A stretch of 64,000 nt of DNA from Chloroflexi bacterium UBA6077 (GTDB lineage Bacteria; Chloroflexota; UBA6077): assembly GCA_002436065.1 (NCBI GenBank), contig DIXP01000022.1:58095-122094 (forward strand), given 5' to 3'. Positions 36,454 through 45,560 of the stretch are shown piece by piece. Numbering within the stretch: position 1 is the stretch's first letter; the number at the start of each line of letters is the position of its first letter. A program made the translations under genes and the position numbers. The notes under the pieces were generated by a model. The model did not search any database. It was not told the DNA's origin and was given only the letters and a program-made list of their open reading frames with translations.

Positions 36454-37383
36454 CTACGCGTCGCCCTCAAGCCCCAACAGCTGCCGCGGATTGTCGCAAG
36501 CCATTCGCCGTATAACGGCCTCGTCCATGCCCATCTCCAGAAGGGTTCCAATGAACATCCTCATGACTTCAGGCTCAGGAGGGTTCCATGCCTGAATTGA
36601 GTCTGTGGAGATGACACACTGTTCGGGGCCGACAGCCTCGATGGCCTCGACGATGCGCCGAGGATCGAGCCGGTTATGCATTGGCATCGTTGTGATGAAA
36701 CAGTGCTCTACATAGCCGCCCATCTGTGCGATCTGCTTCTGTGCCTCGATGGGGGCTCCTACTGAGCCATTCAGAGGATGGTTAAGCAGGAACTTGAGGC
36801 CCTTCTCAGAGGCACGCTTGGCGAGGACGAGCGACTCCTCGATGGACAGGTGGCCCGACCCCACGATCATGTCGTGCCAGCTGCAGATCTCCAATATCTC
36901 CTCGACCTCTGGAAGTAACCGGCTTCGGTCGTCGAGAATGCGAATTCCCTGGATTTCTGTCGTGTCGAGTACCTTGAGGAACTTCTTCATTCTGGCAAGG
37001 AAGAGCTTTGCCTTGCTCAGGTCGTTCGCTGAACTCCATGTGGGCATCCACACGATCTTCCCCCCACTCTCTCCCGCAACGTCGCAGGCGAGGGGGTTGA
37101 GTCCTCCCACGGTCCAGTTGAGGGCCACCCCGCCATACACCTTCAGCGGTTTGACCAGTTCCCCCAGATTGTGCGCCAGGTCGGTGGTGGGGGAGATGTG
37201 CGATTTAAGGACAACTGCCGCCATTTTGGCTTCTGCTGCCAGCTGCAGCCAGCTGAGCACGCTCATCCGTGGTCGGTAATCCAGCGTGAACTCCGGGTAG
37301 CTGTGGGCGTGCAGATCAATGGCTCCATCCAGGAGTTGCCCTTCCGTCTGCTGCGTTGCCCAGTACTCCTCCGCTGTAATCAT
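36454..37383 (-). CDS. DUF6282-family amidohydrolase-like protein
   Basis: A 309-residue protein resembling metal-dependent amidohydrolases (TIM-barrel). DLHAHSYPE near residue 23 has the HxH metal motif at the end of the first strand. Other candidate ligands are in KSHISPT, SGHLSIEESLVLAK and LNHPLNGSVGAP, with an acidic STDSIQAW late in the chain. I recognise it as DUF6282-type; the substrate is unknown. Its position beside a CMD-like protein and MmgE/PrpD proteins suggests hydrolysis of a cyclic or amide intermediate in acid catabolism, which is inference. Confidence 0.75.
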   Translation of the reverse strand: MITAEEYWATQQTEGQLLDGAIDLHAHSYPEFTLDYRPRMSVLSWLQLAAEAKMAAVVLKSHISPTTDLAHNLGELVKPLKVYGGVALNWTVGGLNPLACDVAGESGGKIVWMPTWSSANDLSKAKLFLARMKKFLKVLDTTEIQGIRILDDRSRLLPEVEEILEICSWHDMIVGSGHLSIEESLVLAKRASEKGLKFLLNHPLNGSVGAPIEAQKQIAQMGGYVEHCFITTMPMHNRLDPRRIVEAIEAVGPEQCVISTDSIQAWNPPEPEVMRMFIGTLLEMGMDEAVIRRMACDNPRQLLGLEGDA

Positions 37384-37506
37384 TACTGTGATATCCTCTC
37401 GTTGTTATGATGGTCCCATTACCGTCATCATGGTGCCGCTTCCGCGAGCTACTTTTTCTTCTGTATCCCAAGCATTGGGGTCAGCTCGGTGAAGACGGCG
37501 TCCATT

Positions 37507-37887
37507 TCATCCAACACCTTCCTGGCTAGCCTGTCGTTCGGACAGAACGTCTTCGAGGGCCATCAGCCCGAAGGCCATCGCGTGGACCCCCCCGGGGAGT
37601 CCGGCAACCGCCATGGTTTGGACCAACTCGGCTCTAGTTACGCCAAGATCCAAGGCGCTGTTGATGTGGTGCTTGATCCCCGGCCAGTGCTGAAAGCAGT
37701 CGACTCCTATGATGATCAGTTCCTGTACCTTTGGATCCAATACAGACCGATCATACACCGCTCGCCGGAAGTCGCGGTAGGCGTCTAATAGCTCCGGCGC
37801 ATCCTGGACGATGACTTTGTGCCATTGACCGACGAAGCCTGTCTCCTCGCGAAACCGTTGAAGGGCTCCCTCAGCGGCTGAGTCCAT
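37507..37887 (-). CDS. Carboxymuconolactone decarboxylase/AhpD-family protein
   Basis: A small 126-residue all-alpha protein of the CMD family. The segment VDCFQHWPGIKHHINSALDLG matches the conserved helix pair, with a C-x-x-H arrangement (CFQH) instead of the CxxC found in peroxidase-type AhpD. Members decarboxylate carboxymuconolactone or act in redox roles; many stand beside aromatic or dicarboxylic acid pathways with unknown activity. Ribosome site AAGGAAGG lies upstream. Genes on both sides run in the same direction with short gaps. Confidence 0.85.
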   Translation of the reverse strand: MDSAAEGALQRFREETGFVGQWHKVIVQDAPELLDAYRDFRRAVYDRSVLDPKVQELIIIGVDCFQHWPGIKHHINSALDLGVTRAELVQTMAVAGLPGGVHAMAFGLMALEDVLSERQASQEGVG

Positions 37888-37938
37888 CTCAGTTGACCTT
37901 CCTTCTTGTTAGTAACTTTTGCCCTGGCGCATGCCCGA

Positions 37939-39297
37939 TTATTGGATGGGTTGACCCAGTAGCGAGAGCAATCCGTCCAGGCTGCGGACCCGCTCAATGC
38001 CGTCGATTTCGATGGCAATCCTCTCAGCGGCATAGCGGTCAATCGCTGTTGTTGCCAGCTCCATGAACTTCTCCAGCAGCGCATCCCTGGTCATGGGGCG
38101 CTCCGGTTCCCCCAAGGGCAGATCGACGGTGCTGCAGAGTCTCCGCCCGTCTGCCAGTCTGACCTCCATCGATACGTGCCTGCTGTCCTCTCCGAAGGAC
38201 GGGTCGGCGACCAGGAGAACCTTCTTGGCGGTCGCCATGACCGCTTTGTCTCCAAGTCCGGCCATGTATCCGGAGAGACCTGCTCCCTTACCCGAGATCG
38301 TCAGCGCGACGGAGTAGGGGGTGCTGAGCTGCGCCGCGATGAAGGACTTGGGCTCCTGGTTCCCCGTTTGGGATGAGCACAGCGGGCTCACCGTGACGAC
38401 GATCTCCGCCACCATGTCGGGTGGCAACGGTCCCGTCTCTGCCACGATCTCTCTGGCCGCGTCGATGGAGCTGTTGCAGAACCTGCAGGAGGCGTAGGGC
38501 TTGGTCCCCACCTCCAAGATCCTGAACTCCTCGCCCAGTCCCCGGTTCAGCCAACCCAGGTCCGGCTCATCGGACATAGCTCGACAGAAGCCGTGAGGGC
38601 CCTCCAGGATGGTCTCTGGGCCGGTGAAGCCAGCGGATGCCAGAAGCGCCGCGTAGATGCCACTCTGAGCACTACGTCCAGGGTGGAAACGCTCGATCAT
38701 GGCGCCCTGAGCGAGAAACTCCACAAGTCCCGCTGCCTGAGTGCCGCCGATCCCCAGGGCGTTGGCGGTCTCTTCCAAACCCAGCGACATAGCCCTGGAG
38801 GCGGCGGCAGTCGCTGCGACGGCGCCCACCGTCGCCGTCGTGTGGAAGCCTCGCCGACGATGCGAGGGATTCACCGCGTAGGCGAGGCGGATCCCGACCT
38901 CGTATCCAGCCACGACGGCGACGAGTAACTCATCACCGCTCAGGTGATGCTTCTCGGCGATGGCCAAGGCTGTCGGAATGACGGCCGCGCCAGGGTGGAG
39001 ATAGGTCCAGCGATGGGTGTCGCCCATCTCCACCCCGTGAGCCATGGATCCGTTGGCCAGGACCGCATTGGCTACGGGTACCTTCAGCCCTTCGCCGATC
39101 ACCGTTGCCTCCTCAGTCCCGCCCATGGAGCGCACCAAGCCGGTCACCAGACGGCTGGACTCCATCTCGTGGCCGGCGATCGCGTTGCCAAGCAGGTCCA
39201 GGACCAACTCCTTGGTCCTCTCCACTACTTGCCCTGGGAGGTCCGAGTAGCGTAGTTGCGAGCAGAATTGCGCGACCTGCAGAGTTTCGTTGCTCAC
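37939..39297 (-). CDS. MmgE/PrpD-family protein (1)
   Basis: A 452-residue member of the family that includes 2-methylcitrate dehydratase and cis-aconitate decarboxylase. Typical segments: VLDLLGNAIAGHE, ANGSMAHGVEMGDTHRWTYLHPGAAVIPTALA, GYEVGIRLAYAVNPSHRRRGFHTTATVGAVAA and KPYASCRFCNSSIDAA. The start is GTG at 39297 with GAGGGAT upstream. It is next to a second MmgE/PrpD gene that is clearly different in sequence, so the two may form a heteromer or act on different acids. Neither dehydratase nor decarboxylase activity can be assigned from sequence alone. Confidence 0.9.
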   Translation of the reverse strand: MSNETLQVAQFCSQLRYSDLPGQVVERTKELVLDLLGNAIAGHEMESSRLVTGLVRSMGGTEEATVIGEGLKVPVANAVLANGSMAHGVEMGDTHRWTYLHPGAAVIPTALAIAEKHHLSGDELLVAVVAGYEVGIRLAYAVNPSHRRRGFHTTATVGAVAATAAASRAMSLGLEETANALGIGGTQAAGLVEFLAQGAMIERFHPGRSAQSGIYAALLASAGFTGPETILEGPHGFCRAMSDEPDLGWLNRGLGEEFRILEVGTKPYASCRFCNSSIDAAREIVAETGPLPPDMVAEIVVTVSPLCSSQTGNQEPKSFIAAQLSTPYSVALTISGKGAGLSGYMAGLGDKAVMATAKKVLLVADPSFGEDSRHVSMEVRLADGRRLCSTVDLPLGEPERPMTRDALLEKFMELATTAIDRYAAERIAIEIDGIERVRSLDGLLSLLGQPIQ

Positions 39298-39353
39298 GAC
39301 ATCATCCCTCTCAACGGACGTTGCGTCCCGGACTCGCCTTCGGACCGTAGAAC

Positions 39354-40739
39354 TTAGAGTGCCAGCGTCTTGGCCAGGATCCTGGTGTCACTCAGGCTGG
39401 GGAGGGACCCTAGAATGCCAAGGGCCTCATCTGTCTTCTTCCGACCCAGGATCGGCTCTGAGAGCGCACGGAATTTCGCTTCCAACTCGGCTGGCGTGGC
39501 CGCGTTCTCAGGGTCGCCCTTGGGCCACTCGACTCGGGCGGAGACGACGCTCCCGTCGGTGCGGGTGATATCGACCTGGCAAGGATAGCGGGTGGGCCAC
39601 AGCCGCTCGGCCTCCTCGTCGACCTGCCAGCGGACCTTCTGAGCCAGAGCCAACACGGCCTGATCTCGTATACCCGTCTCGTTGTACTCCTCAAGGAAGG
39701 CGCGGCGCTTGACGATGGCCACCGCAGCGGCGAAGGGTGCGCTGAACTGGGCATCTACGACCGATGTGGGGTTGTACTTGCGCTCACGAGGTTCAGTTAT
39801 CGAGCGCACCAGCGGGTACTCTGCCATGCCGACGACTACCTCGGCGACCTGCTCGGGCCGCAGATCTTCCCGCTGCACTATCTCCAGGGTAGCGTCGACG
39901 ATGGGTGCGGCAAATCGGCAGCACGCGTGCACCTTGATGCTGTTCTCCAGCAGATCCCACTTCTCCCCGAGGCCACCCGTGATGCGCTCAGGATCGAAGT
40001 GGTGCTTGTAGGAGAATGCTGGAAGCCATCCTTCGTCACAAATCAGACTCTCGCTAGGGCCGCGATAGTTTTCTCGAGACAGATAGGCCGATATCACTCC
40101 CGCCATGGCCGCGTGGCCGGCGTGGTATCGCTTGTTCCAGGCCCCATTGGTCCGATGGGTTGTGAGTCCCGCAGACTGGCTGGCGCCCATGCCTATTGCG
40201 CTGACCATCTGCTCGACGCTAAGCCCCAGCAGAGTGCCTGCGGCAACTGCTGCGCCAATGCTCCCGCAGACTCCAGTGGGATGGAAGCCTTGCAGGTACA
40301 TGTCCCCTAGATGAGCCTCACCCAGGCGGATCATGATCTCGTAGCCGAGGGCGACGGCATGGATCAGGTCGCGACCGCTCTTGCCCTCCATTTCGGCGGT
40401 GGCGAAGGCAGCGGGTACTATAGCGACACTGGGGTGCTGAGTGCCCTCGCGGTGGTCGTCGTCCAGCTCCAGGGCATGCCCCGTGGTGCCGTTGATCAGT
40501 GCCGCGAGGGGCGCGGAGGTCCTCTTGTCTCGGGCTATCGCGGTGCAGGAACCATCAACGGGGCCCCATTGGGTGGCGAGCTTGGCGATGATTTGAGAAG
40601 AAGTCGCGGTGGTGCCCCCTACGACGCAGCCCAGATGGTCGGTGATGTATACCTGCGTGGCGTCAACGACGCTGGCGGGCAGATCCTCATAGCGGGTGCG
40701 GACGATCCAATCGGCTATCGATCGCGTGAAGTCGTACAT
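39354..40739 (-). CDS. MmgE/PrpD-family protein (2)
   Basis: A 461-residue MmgE/PrpD protein with ALINGTTGHALELDDDHREGTQHPSVAIVPAAFA, in which the DD pair and histidine fall in the expected active-site region. GYEIMIRLGEAHLGDMYLQGFHPTGVCGSIGAA and KVHACCRFAAPIVDA follow. It lies between an orphan TctC and MmgE/PrpD (1). AGGGAGA precedes the ATG. With the PrpB-like lyase downstream, a dehydration or decarboxylation followed by C-C cleavage is plausible. Confidence 0.9.
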   Translation of the reverse strand: MYDFTRSIADWIVRTRYEDLPASVVDATQVYITDHLGCVVGGTTATSSQIIAKLATQWGPVDGSCTAIARDKRTSAPLAALINGTTGHALELDDDHREGTQHPSVAIVPAAFATAEMEGKSGRDLIHAVALGYEIMIRLGEAHLGDMYLQGFHPTGVCGSIGAAVAAGTLLGLSVEQMVSAIGMGASQSAGLTTHRTNGAWNKRYHAGHAAMAGVISAYLSRENYRGPSESLICDEGWLPAFSYKHHFDPERITGGLGEKWDLLENSIKVHACCRFAAPIVDATLEIVQREDLRPEQVAEVVVGMAEYPLVRSITEPRERKYNPTSVVDAQFSAPFAAAVAIVKRRAFLEEYNETGIRDQAVLALAQKVRWQVDEEAERLWPTRYPCQVDITRTDGSVVSARVEWPKGDPENAATPAELEAKFRALSEPILGRKKTDEALGILGSLPSLSDTRILAKTLAL

Positions 40740-40874
40740 CCTAGCTTTCTCCCTAATCTTCAGTGTGCGTGCTTGACAGATAGCGGTGTATTACCAGACT
40801 CGCACCTCAAGCCCAATCCGGTCGTTCGTCCAATCAGAGGTGCTTTCTCGGCAACTCCCCGCAGTGGACACAGA

Positions 40875-41966
40875 CTATTTCTGTTTAGCCAGTTCGATTA
40901 GCGGTTTCGCCCAGTCATCCATTTCTGACCAGTAGTTTCCGTACTGCGTCGAATCCATGTAGCTCAGCGCGAGACCCGCCGTATCGATCTTGCTCTTGAG
41001 TTCGTCTGTCTCCATGGCCTTCTTGATGGTGCTATTCAGGACATCCACTACCTCCTTGGGAGTACCGGCTGGTGCGGCTATGCCGTAGGTTGCGATGACT
41101 ACGACTTTGAACCCCTGTGCCTCCATGGTCTTGACGCCCGGATAAAATTTGCTTTCCTCGGTATCCATGACCCCAAGGGGACGGACCGTACCTGCTTTGA
41201 AGTTCGACAGGAAATTCGAGGCCGAGGCAGAGACGGCGTCGACGTGGCCACCCAGAAGCGCGGTGACGGCCTGTCCTCCAGCATCGAAGTGAACATAGGC
41301 GAAGTCGACACCGGCTGCCCTCTGCAGCGCCAGGGCTCCCAGATGGGGTGAACCCATGAGCCCTGGAGTTGCGATTCCGATCTTCCCTGGGTTCGCCTTG
41401 GCGGCGTTCACCAGATCATTCAGGGTCTTGTACGGGCTGTCAGACTTAACTGCAATCGTGATGGGCTCGGAGGTGTACAGAGCCACCGGCTGGAAATCCT
41501 TGCGGCTGTAGGTAGCCTTGCGCTCGGGATCCAGATAGGTGGTCATAATCGTCGGGATGCTGACAATGCCCAGGTTGTAACCATCGGGCTTTGCCTTGGC
41601 CAGCTCGGCGGAGGCGACCTGCGTGGCTGCACCGGCTTTGTTGGCAACTTCGACTGGGACCTGTAGTTCCTTCTCCATCAGCGGGGCCAACAGTCGGGCT
41701 GCAATGTCGGAAGCGCCGCCTGCTGCAAATGGGACGGTTAGGATGATAGGCTGGCCTTTGGTTGGCCACTCCGCCTTCTTGGCCTGCGCGGAGGGCTGAG
41801 CTGCAGCCTTGGTTGGCTCGGCCGAAGTTTTGGCAGGCTCTGCAGCCTTGGTTGGTGCAGCAGCGGCCTTGGTGGGCGTTGGTGCAGTGGCCGCTGGTGC
41901 ACATCCCGCGATCAACAGGACCACCGCAATGGACACAAACACCAGAGAGATAGATATGCGCTTCAT
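40875..41966 (-). CDS. TctC/Bug-family binding lipoprotein (2), without its own permease
   Basis: A 363-residue TctC-like protein with a signal peptide and lipobox (IAGC) and an Ala/Thr/Pro/Lys linker with repeated PTKAA units. The binding-domain opening (KGQPIILTVPFAAGGASDIAARLLAPLME) follows. No TctA/B lies directly beside it, so it may feed one of the two permease pairs in the window and widen their substrate range. The ATG at 41966 is 7 bases after AAGGA; a TTG at 41972 is less likely. It is the first gene of the block that continues with the two MmgE/PrpD genes. Confidence 0.9.
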   Translation of the reverse strand: MKRISISLVFVSIAVVLLIAGCAPAATAPTPTKAAAAPTKAAEPAKTSAEPTKAAAQPSAQAKKAEWPTKGQPIILTVPFAAGGASDIAARLLAPLMEKELQVPVEVANKAGAATQVASAELAKAKPDGYNLGIVSIPTIMTTYLDPERKATYSRKDFQPVALYTSEPITIAVKSDSPYKTLNDLVNAAKANPGKIGIATPGLMGSPHLGALALQRAAGVDFAYVHFDAGGQAVTALLGGHVDAVSASASNFLSNFKAGTVRPLGVMDTEESKFYPGVKTMEAQGFKVVVIATYGIAAPAGTPKEVVDVLNSTIKKAMETDELKSKIDTAGLALSYMDSTQYGNYWSEMDDWAKPLIELAKQK

Positions 41967-42029
41967 CTTCAAATCCTTAACTCACTCCTGGAACGCTACA
42001 ACGTGTTCGCTGAGACCGAAACCATAACA

Positions 42030-44027
42030 TCAACTCTTGAAGCGATGGGACAACGTGATGGACAGCGCGGTAAGCGATGCGTCGAGGATTGCGGTGCGGA
42101 AATCACCCGGCCGATTACAGTCTCCGATCAGCACATAAGGAATACCAGCTTCCTCGATGACTGGTACGGATTCGCGGTTGGGCTTTACCCCGAGGGCAAG
42201 GACGAGGAAATCACCGGCGGGGATCTCTCGCTGGTTGCCCTTGACGGAGGCGATGATCGTGTTGCCATCAACCCTCTGGACCCGTGCTTCTGTTAGGAGG
42301 GTGACTTCCTTCTCTTGCAATCGGAGCAGAAGATCCGTCCGGTTGTTTCTCGGCATGTCTGGGGCGACGGTGGGCAGCATTTCCAGCACTGTGACGTGGC
42401 AGGAGTGTTCCACCAATAACTCGGCCACTTCCAGACCCACCGAGCCTCCGCCTACGATGGTCACAGAGGATCCTGGGGGAATGCGTTCAGGTCCAGCAAG
42501 GAGATCCCATGCAGTCATGGTCGGCACAGGTAGATCTTGAAACATAGGGGGCACAAGGGGATTGGCGCCGGTTGCCACCATCACCACGTCTGGGCCGAAT
42601 TTCCGGAGGTTGTCCACCGTTACTGCCATTCCTACGCGGAGGGGAACGTCCAGCTTGCGGAGCTGCTGGTAGCGATAGGACCAGATACTTCGAATCTCCT
42701 GTTTATGGGGTGGTAATGCCGCCAGGCGAGATTGTCCCCCTACTTCTGATGACCTTTCCCATATCTCCACTGTATGGCCGCTGGCAGCTAGGAGTCGTGC
42801 GGCTTCCGCGCCTGCCACTCCTGCACCGAGGACGAGCACCCGCTCCTTGCTGCCTGAAGGGCGAAGCGAGCCTTCTGTGGCTCGGTCTTCTGGAGGATTG
42901 CAAGACTCCAACGACTCGAACTCAGTACCAACGAGTGGATTCTGGGCGCATGAAACATCCATCTCCCGTGTGAGTCGCTCGAAGCAGACGTTGCAGGAGA
43001 TGCATTGCCTGATTGGTGTCTTCACCTCGCCGGTGGCTTTTCGAACCCAGTGAGCGTCTGCCCTGAGCGCACGGCCCAGCACAACGAAGTCTGCACTGCC
43101 GGCTTCGAGGACGGCCTCGGCATCAGCCGGCTCGATGATGCGCCCCGCCATTGCCACTGGGATCGATACAGCTCGCTTGATGGGTGCGGCGTAGGGTTCC
43201 AGGCAGCGTCTGGGCATGGAGGGCGGCTGAATACAGTAGCGAGATAGCGATGGGCTCTCGTTGCTGCCTCCAGATAGGTCTAATGCCGAGACCCCTTCCT
43301 GCTCCAGGGCCTGCGCCAGTTGGATCACCTCCTCCTGCGTATACCCATCGCCCTCGTATTCGGTAGCGCTGAGGCGCACGATCAGAGGCAGGTCGGGCAG
43401 ATGGTGCCGGATTCCCCCTATGGTCTCCAGGAGGAACCGCATACGGTTCTCCAGGCAGCCTCCATAGCGGTCGGTTCGCCTGTTTATCCGCCGGGAGAAG
43501 AACTGCTGGAAGAGATAGCCGTTGGCAGCGTGGATCTGGACGGCGTCGTATCCTGCCCGCGAGAGCCGGATAGTTGCCGACAGGAAATCGCGCTGGATCT
43601 CTCGGATCTCATCTATCCCCAGTTCGCGCACGGGGTCACCGGTGTTGGGGTTGACCCAGGGAGAAGGGCCCACCGGCTCCATGTTCAGGACCGAGCGACG
43701 GAGGAGCCCTCCCCGATGGCCGATCTGCGCGACCGCCAGGGAGCCATTGGAGTGAATGGCCTCGACGAGGCGTGCAAGGCCCGGGATGAAGCGGTCGTGG
43801 AAGACACCCATGGAGTGATGGTGGTTGCGCGACTTCTCGGACATCACCATCGCCTCGGTGACGATCATGGCGACGCCACCTCGAGCACGTTCCGCATAAT
43901 ACAGCTTGTCCCGCTCAGTGGGGATGCCGTCGCTGGTGCCGAAGTTGGAGCCCATGGGACCCATGATGATTCGGTTCTTCAGTTGAAGTCTGCCAATCCG
44001 TCCAGGTTGCGCCAGAAGGGAAGCCAC
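42030..44027 (-). CDS. Old yellow enzyme-type FMN/4Fe-4S/FAD reductase (2,4-dienoyl-CoA reductase-like)
   Basis: About 665 residues with two parts. The FMN-binding TIM barrel (about 1-340) opens with IGRLQLKNRIIMGPM and contains YDAVQIHAANGYLFQQFFSRRINRRTDRYGG in its centre. Then come four cysteines (CISCNVCFERLTREMDVSC region) for an Fe-S cluster, and an FAD/NAD(P) domain with VLGAGVAGAEAARLL and VTIVGGGSVGLEVAELL. It should pass electrons from NAD(P)H to reduce an activated C=C bond. I choose a GTG at 44027, 7 bases after GGAGGT. The reading from 44267 runs deep into the upstream gene. Its substrate may be an unsaturated acid or CoA ester from this region. Confidence 0.88.
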   Translation of the reverse strand: MASLLAQPGRIGRLQLKNRIIMGPMGSNFGTSDGIPTERDKLYYAERARGGVAMIVTEAMVMSEKSRNHHHSMGVFHDRFIPGLARLVEAIHSNGSLAVAQIGHRGGLLRRSVLNMEPVGPSPWVNPNTGDPVRELGIDEIREIQRDFLSATIRLSRAGYDAVQIHAANGYLFQQFFSRRINRRTDRYGGCLENRMRFLLETIGGIRHHLPDLPLIVRLSATEYEGDGYTQEEVIQLAQALEQEGVSALDLSGGSNESPSLSRYCIQPPSMPRRCLEPYAAPIKRAVSIPVAMAGRIIEPADAEAVLEAGSADFVVLGRALRADAHWVRKATGEVKTPIRQCISCNVCFERLTREMDVSCAQNPLVGTEFESLESCNPPEDRATEGSLRPSGSKERVLVLGAGVAGAEAARLLAASGHTVEIWERSSEVGGQSRLAALPPHKQEIRSIWSYRYQQLRKLDVPLRVGMAVTVDNLRKFGPDVVMVATGANPLVPPMFQDLPVPTMTAWDLLAGPERIPPGSSVTIVGGGSVGLEVAELLVEHSCHVTVLEMLPTVAPDMPRNNRTDLLLRLQEKEVTLLTEARVQRVDGNTIIASVKGNQREIPAGDFLVLALGVKPNRESVPVIEEAGIPYVLIGDCNRPGDFRTAILDASLTALSITLSHRFKS

Positions 44028-44058
44028 CGACTTCACCTCCGTTCTCTGTTGCAAGATG

Positions 44059-45459
44059 CTATGGATTGAGTACCAGGAGCTTTGCCAAAGCAGAGGCGTC
44101 CGGCGCCTCCTCGAGGGTGGACACGAACTGCTCGATGCTGTCCAGCTGATCCGCTGGAAGCACCCTTCCGGCGATCCGCCGGAACTTCTCCACGATCTGC
44201 TCGGTTGGAGGCAGATTGGGTGGGACTCCTCGGGCGAAGCGCACCTCGGCCCTGGTCTGAGAGCCATCGTGCCGGGTCAACGTCACTTCCGATCCTCGCT
44301 GGGGGTTAGGTGGGGATTCGAAACGATCGTCCGCCTCGACGCGCACCTTTCCAGCCAGTGCCAGAAGGTCGGGACGTTTGATCTTCTCCTCGGTGAACTG
44401 GTCCACGAAGACCTCACCTTCCGTGATCAGCGCTGCCACGCAGTACTGCATGTTCATCTGCGCGGCGATGACCGTACTGGGCTTGTACTCCCAGCCGGCA
44501 TGCAGCCTCTGGAAGTCGGACGTGCGAATGACGATGGACTCTACCTCATCTGGCGATGTGGGTTGTAGTTTGAGTATTTCGCGCACCGCATCGAGTGTGG
44601 TGTGGCTGGCGCCGACGCTGGAGTAGAACTTGAACCCCACATTCAGGATCTCATAACGGGTGCCCAGTCCAGAGGTAAGCGCGTCCAGGTCGTACGCATC
44701 GGAGATGGTCTGGGGATACCTGCCAAATCCGTCGTCCAGGATGTCCGGTATGCCGGTGAAGCCATCGGCTGCCAACCTTCCCGCGAGGACGCCCGCTTCT
44801 GCGGCATGCCCGCAAAAGAGCCGCTTGACCATGGCTCCGTATTGAGCCGCCATCAGCCCCGCCGGCATGGTTCCTCCGATCCCCAGACAGTGGCGGGTGG
44901 CGTCCAAAGGAAGGTTGAGCAGTCGAGCAGCAGTGGCTGAAGCCCCAAGGACTCCCGCCGTCCCGGTTGGATGCCATCCCCTGTTGAATGCCGATACACC
45001 CTGGCACATTCCCACCCGGCACACCACTTCGTAACCAGCGGCCAGAGCGGTCAGCAGATCACGCCCGGTGACCCCAGACTCCTCATCCGCGAGCGCCAGC
45101 GCTACCGGGAGCGTTATTGGACCGGGATGCAACTTTCCGGCTAGGTGAAGATCGTCTATCTCGAAGCTGTGTACCATGGTGCCGTTGGCCAGGGCGGCAT
45201 TGGCGGCGTTGGACGTCAACCGGCTTCCCCACACGGGACAGCTACCAGCCACCCTACCAGCATAGCCCGAGACTATCCGACCCCATGGGGTGATGGAGCC
45301 GTATATGCCGCTGCCCAGGGTGTCCAGAACGCAGAGTTTCAGACGGTCGATCACGGCGCTCGGCAGATGCTCGAAGCGGAGATTGCTGACGAACTCCGCT
45401 ATCGCATCTGACCGGCCGCCAGCTTGTGCCGTTGGTGATGCATGGCTACTGTCGGCCAA
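44059..45459 (-). CDS. MmgE/PrpD-family protein (3)
   Basis: A 466-residue MmgE/PrpD protein with ANGTMVHSFEIDDLHLAGKLHPGPITLPVALALA, GYEVVCRVGMCQGVSAFNRGWHPTGTAGVLGA and FYSSVGASHTTLDAV. The last segment lacks the Cys-rich CCRF/SCRF found in the other two copies. The start is TTG at 45459, supported by AGGAGGG 7 bases upstream. It sits between a TTT large permease and the OYE-type reductase on the same strand. It probably acts on the acid imported by that transporter. Confidence 0.9.
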   Translation of the reverse strand: MADSSHASPTAQAGGRSDAIAEFVSNLRFEHLPSAVIDRLKLCVLDTLGSGIYGSITPWGRIVSGYAGRVAGSCPVWGSRLTSNAANAALANGTMVHSFEIDDLHLAGKLHPGPITLPVALALADEESGVTGRDLLTALAAGYEVVCRVGMCQGVSAFNRGWHPTGTAGVLGASATAARLLNLPLDATRHCLGIGGTMPAGLMAAQYGAMVKRLFCGHAAEAGVLAGRLAADGFTGIPDILDDGFGRYPQTISDAYDLDALTSGLGTRYEILNVGFKFYSSVGASHTTLDAVREILKLQPTSPDEVESIVIRTSDFQRLHAGWEYKPSTVIAAQMNMQYCVAALITEGEVFVDQFTEEKIKRPDLLALAGKVRVEADDRFESPPNPQRGSEVTLTRHDGSQTRAEVRFARGVPPNLPPTEQIVEKFRRIAGRVLPADQLDSIEQFVSTLEEAPDASALAKLLVLNP

Positions 45460-45560
45460 GGTATAACCCTCCTCTTATTAACGTGAATAGCCTCTTGCCC
45501 GATGCTCCAGGGTCGTGTTCATGGCCACGGAATTCCTTTGTCTGCATCTGCTACGCCCTG

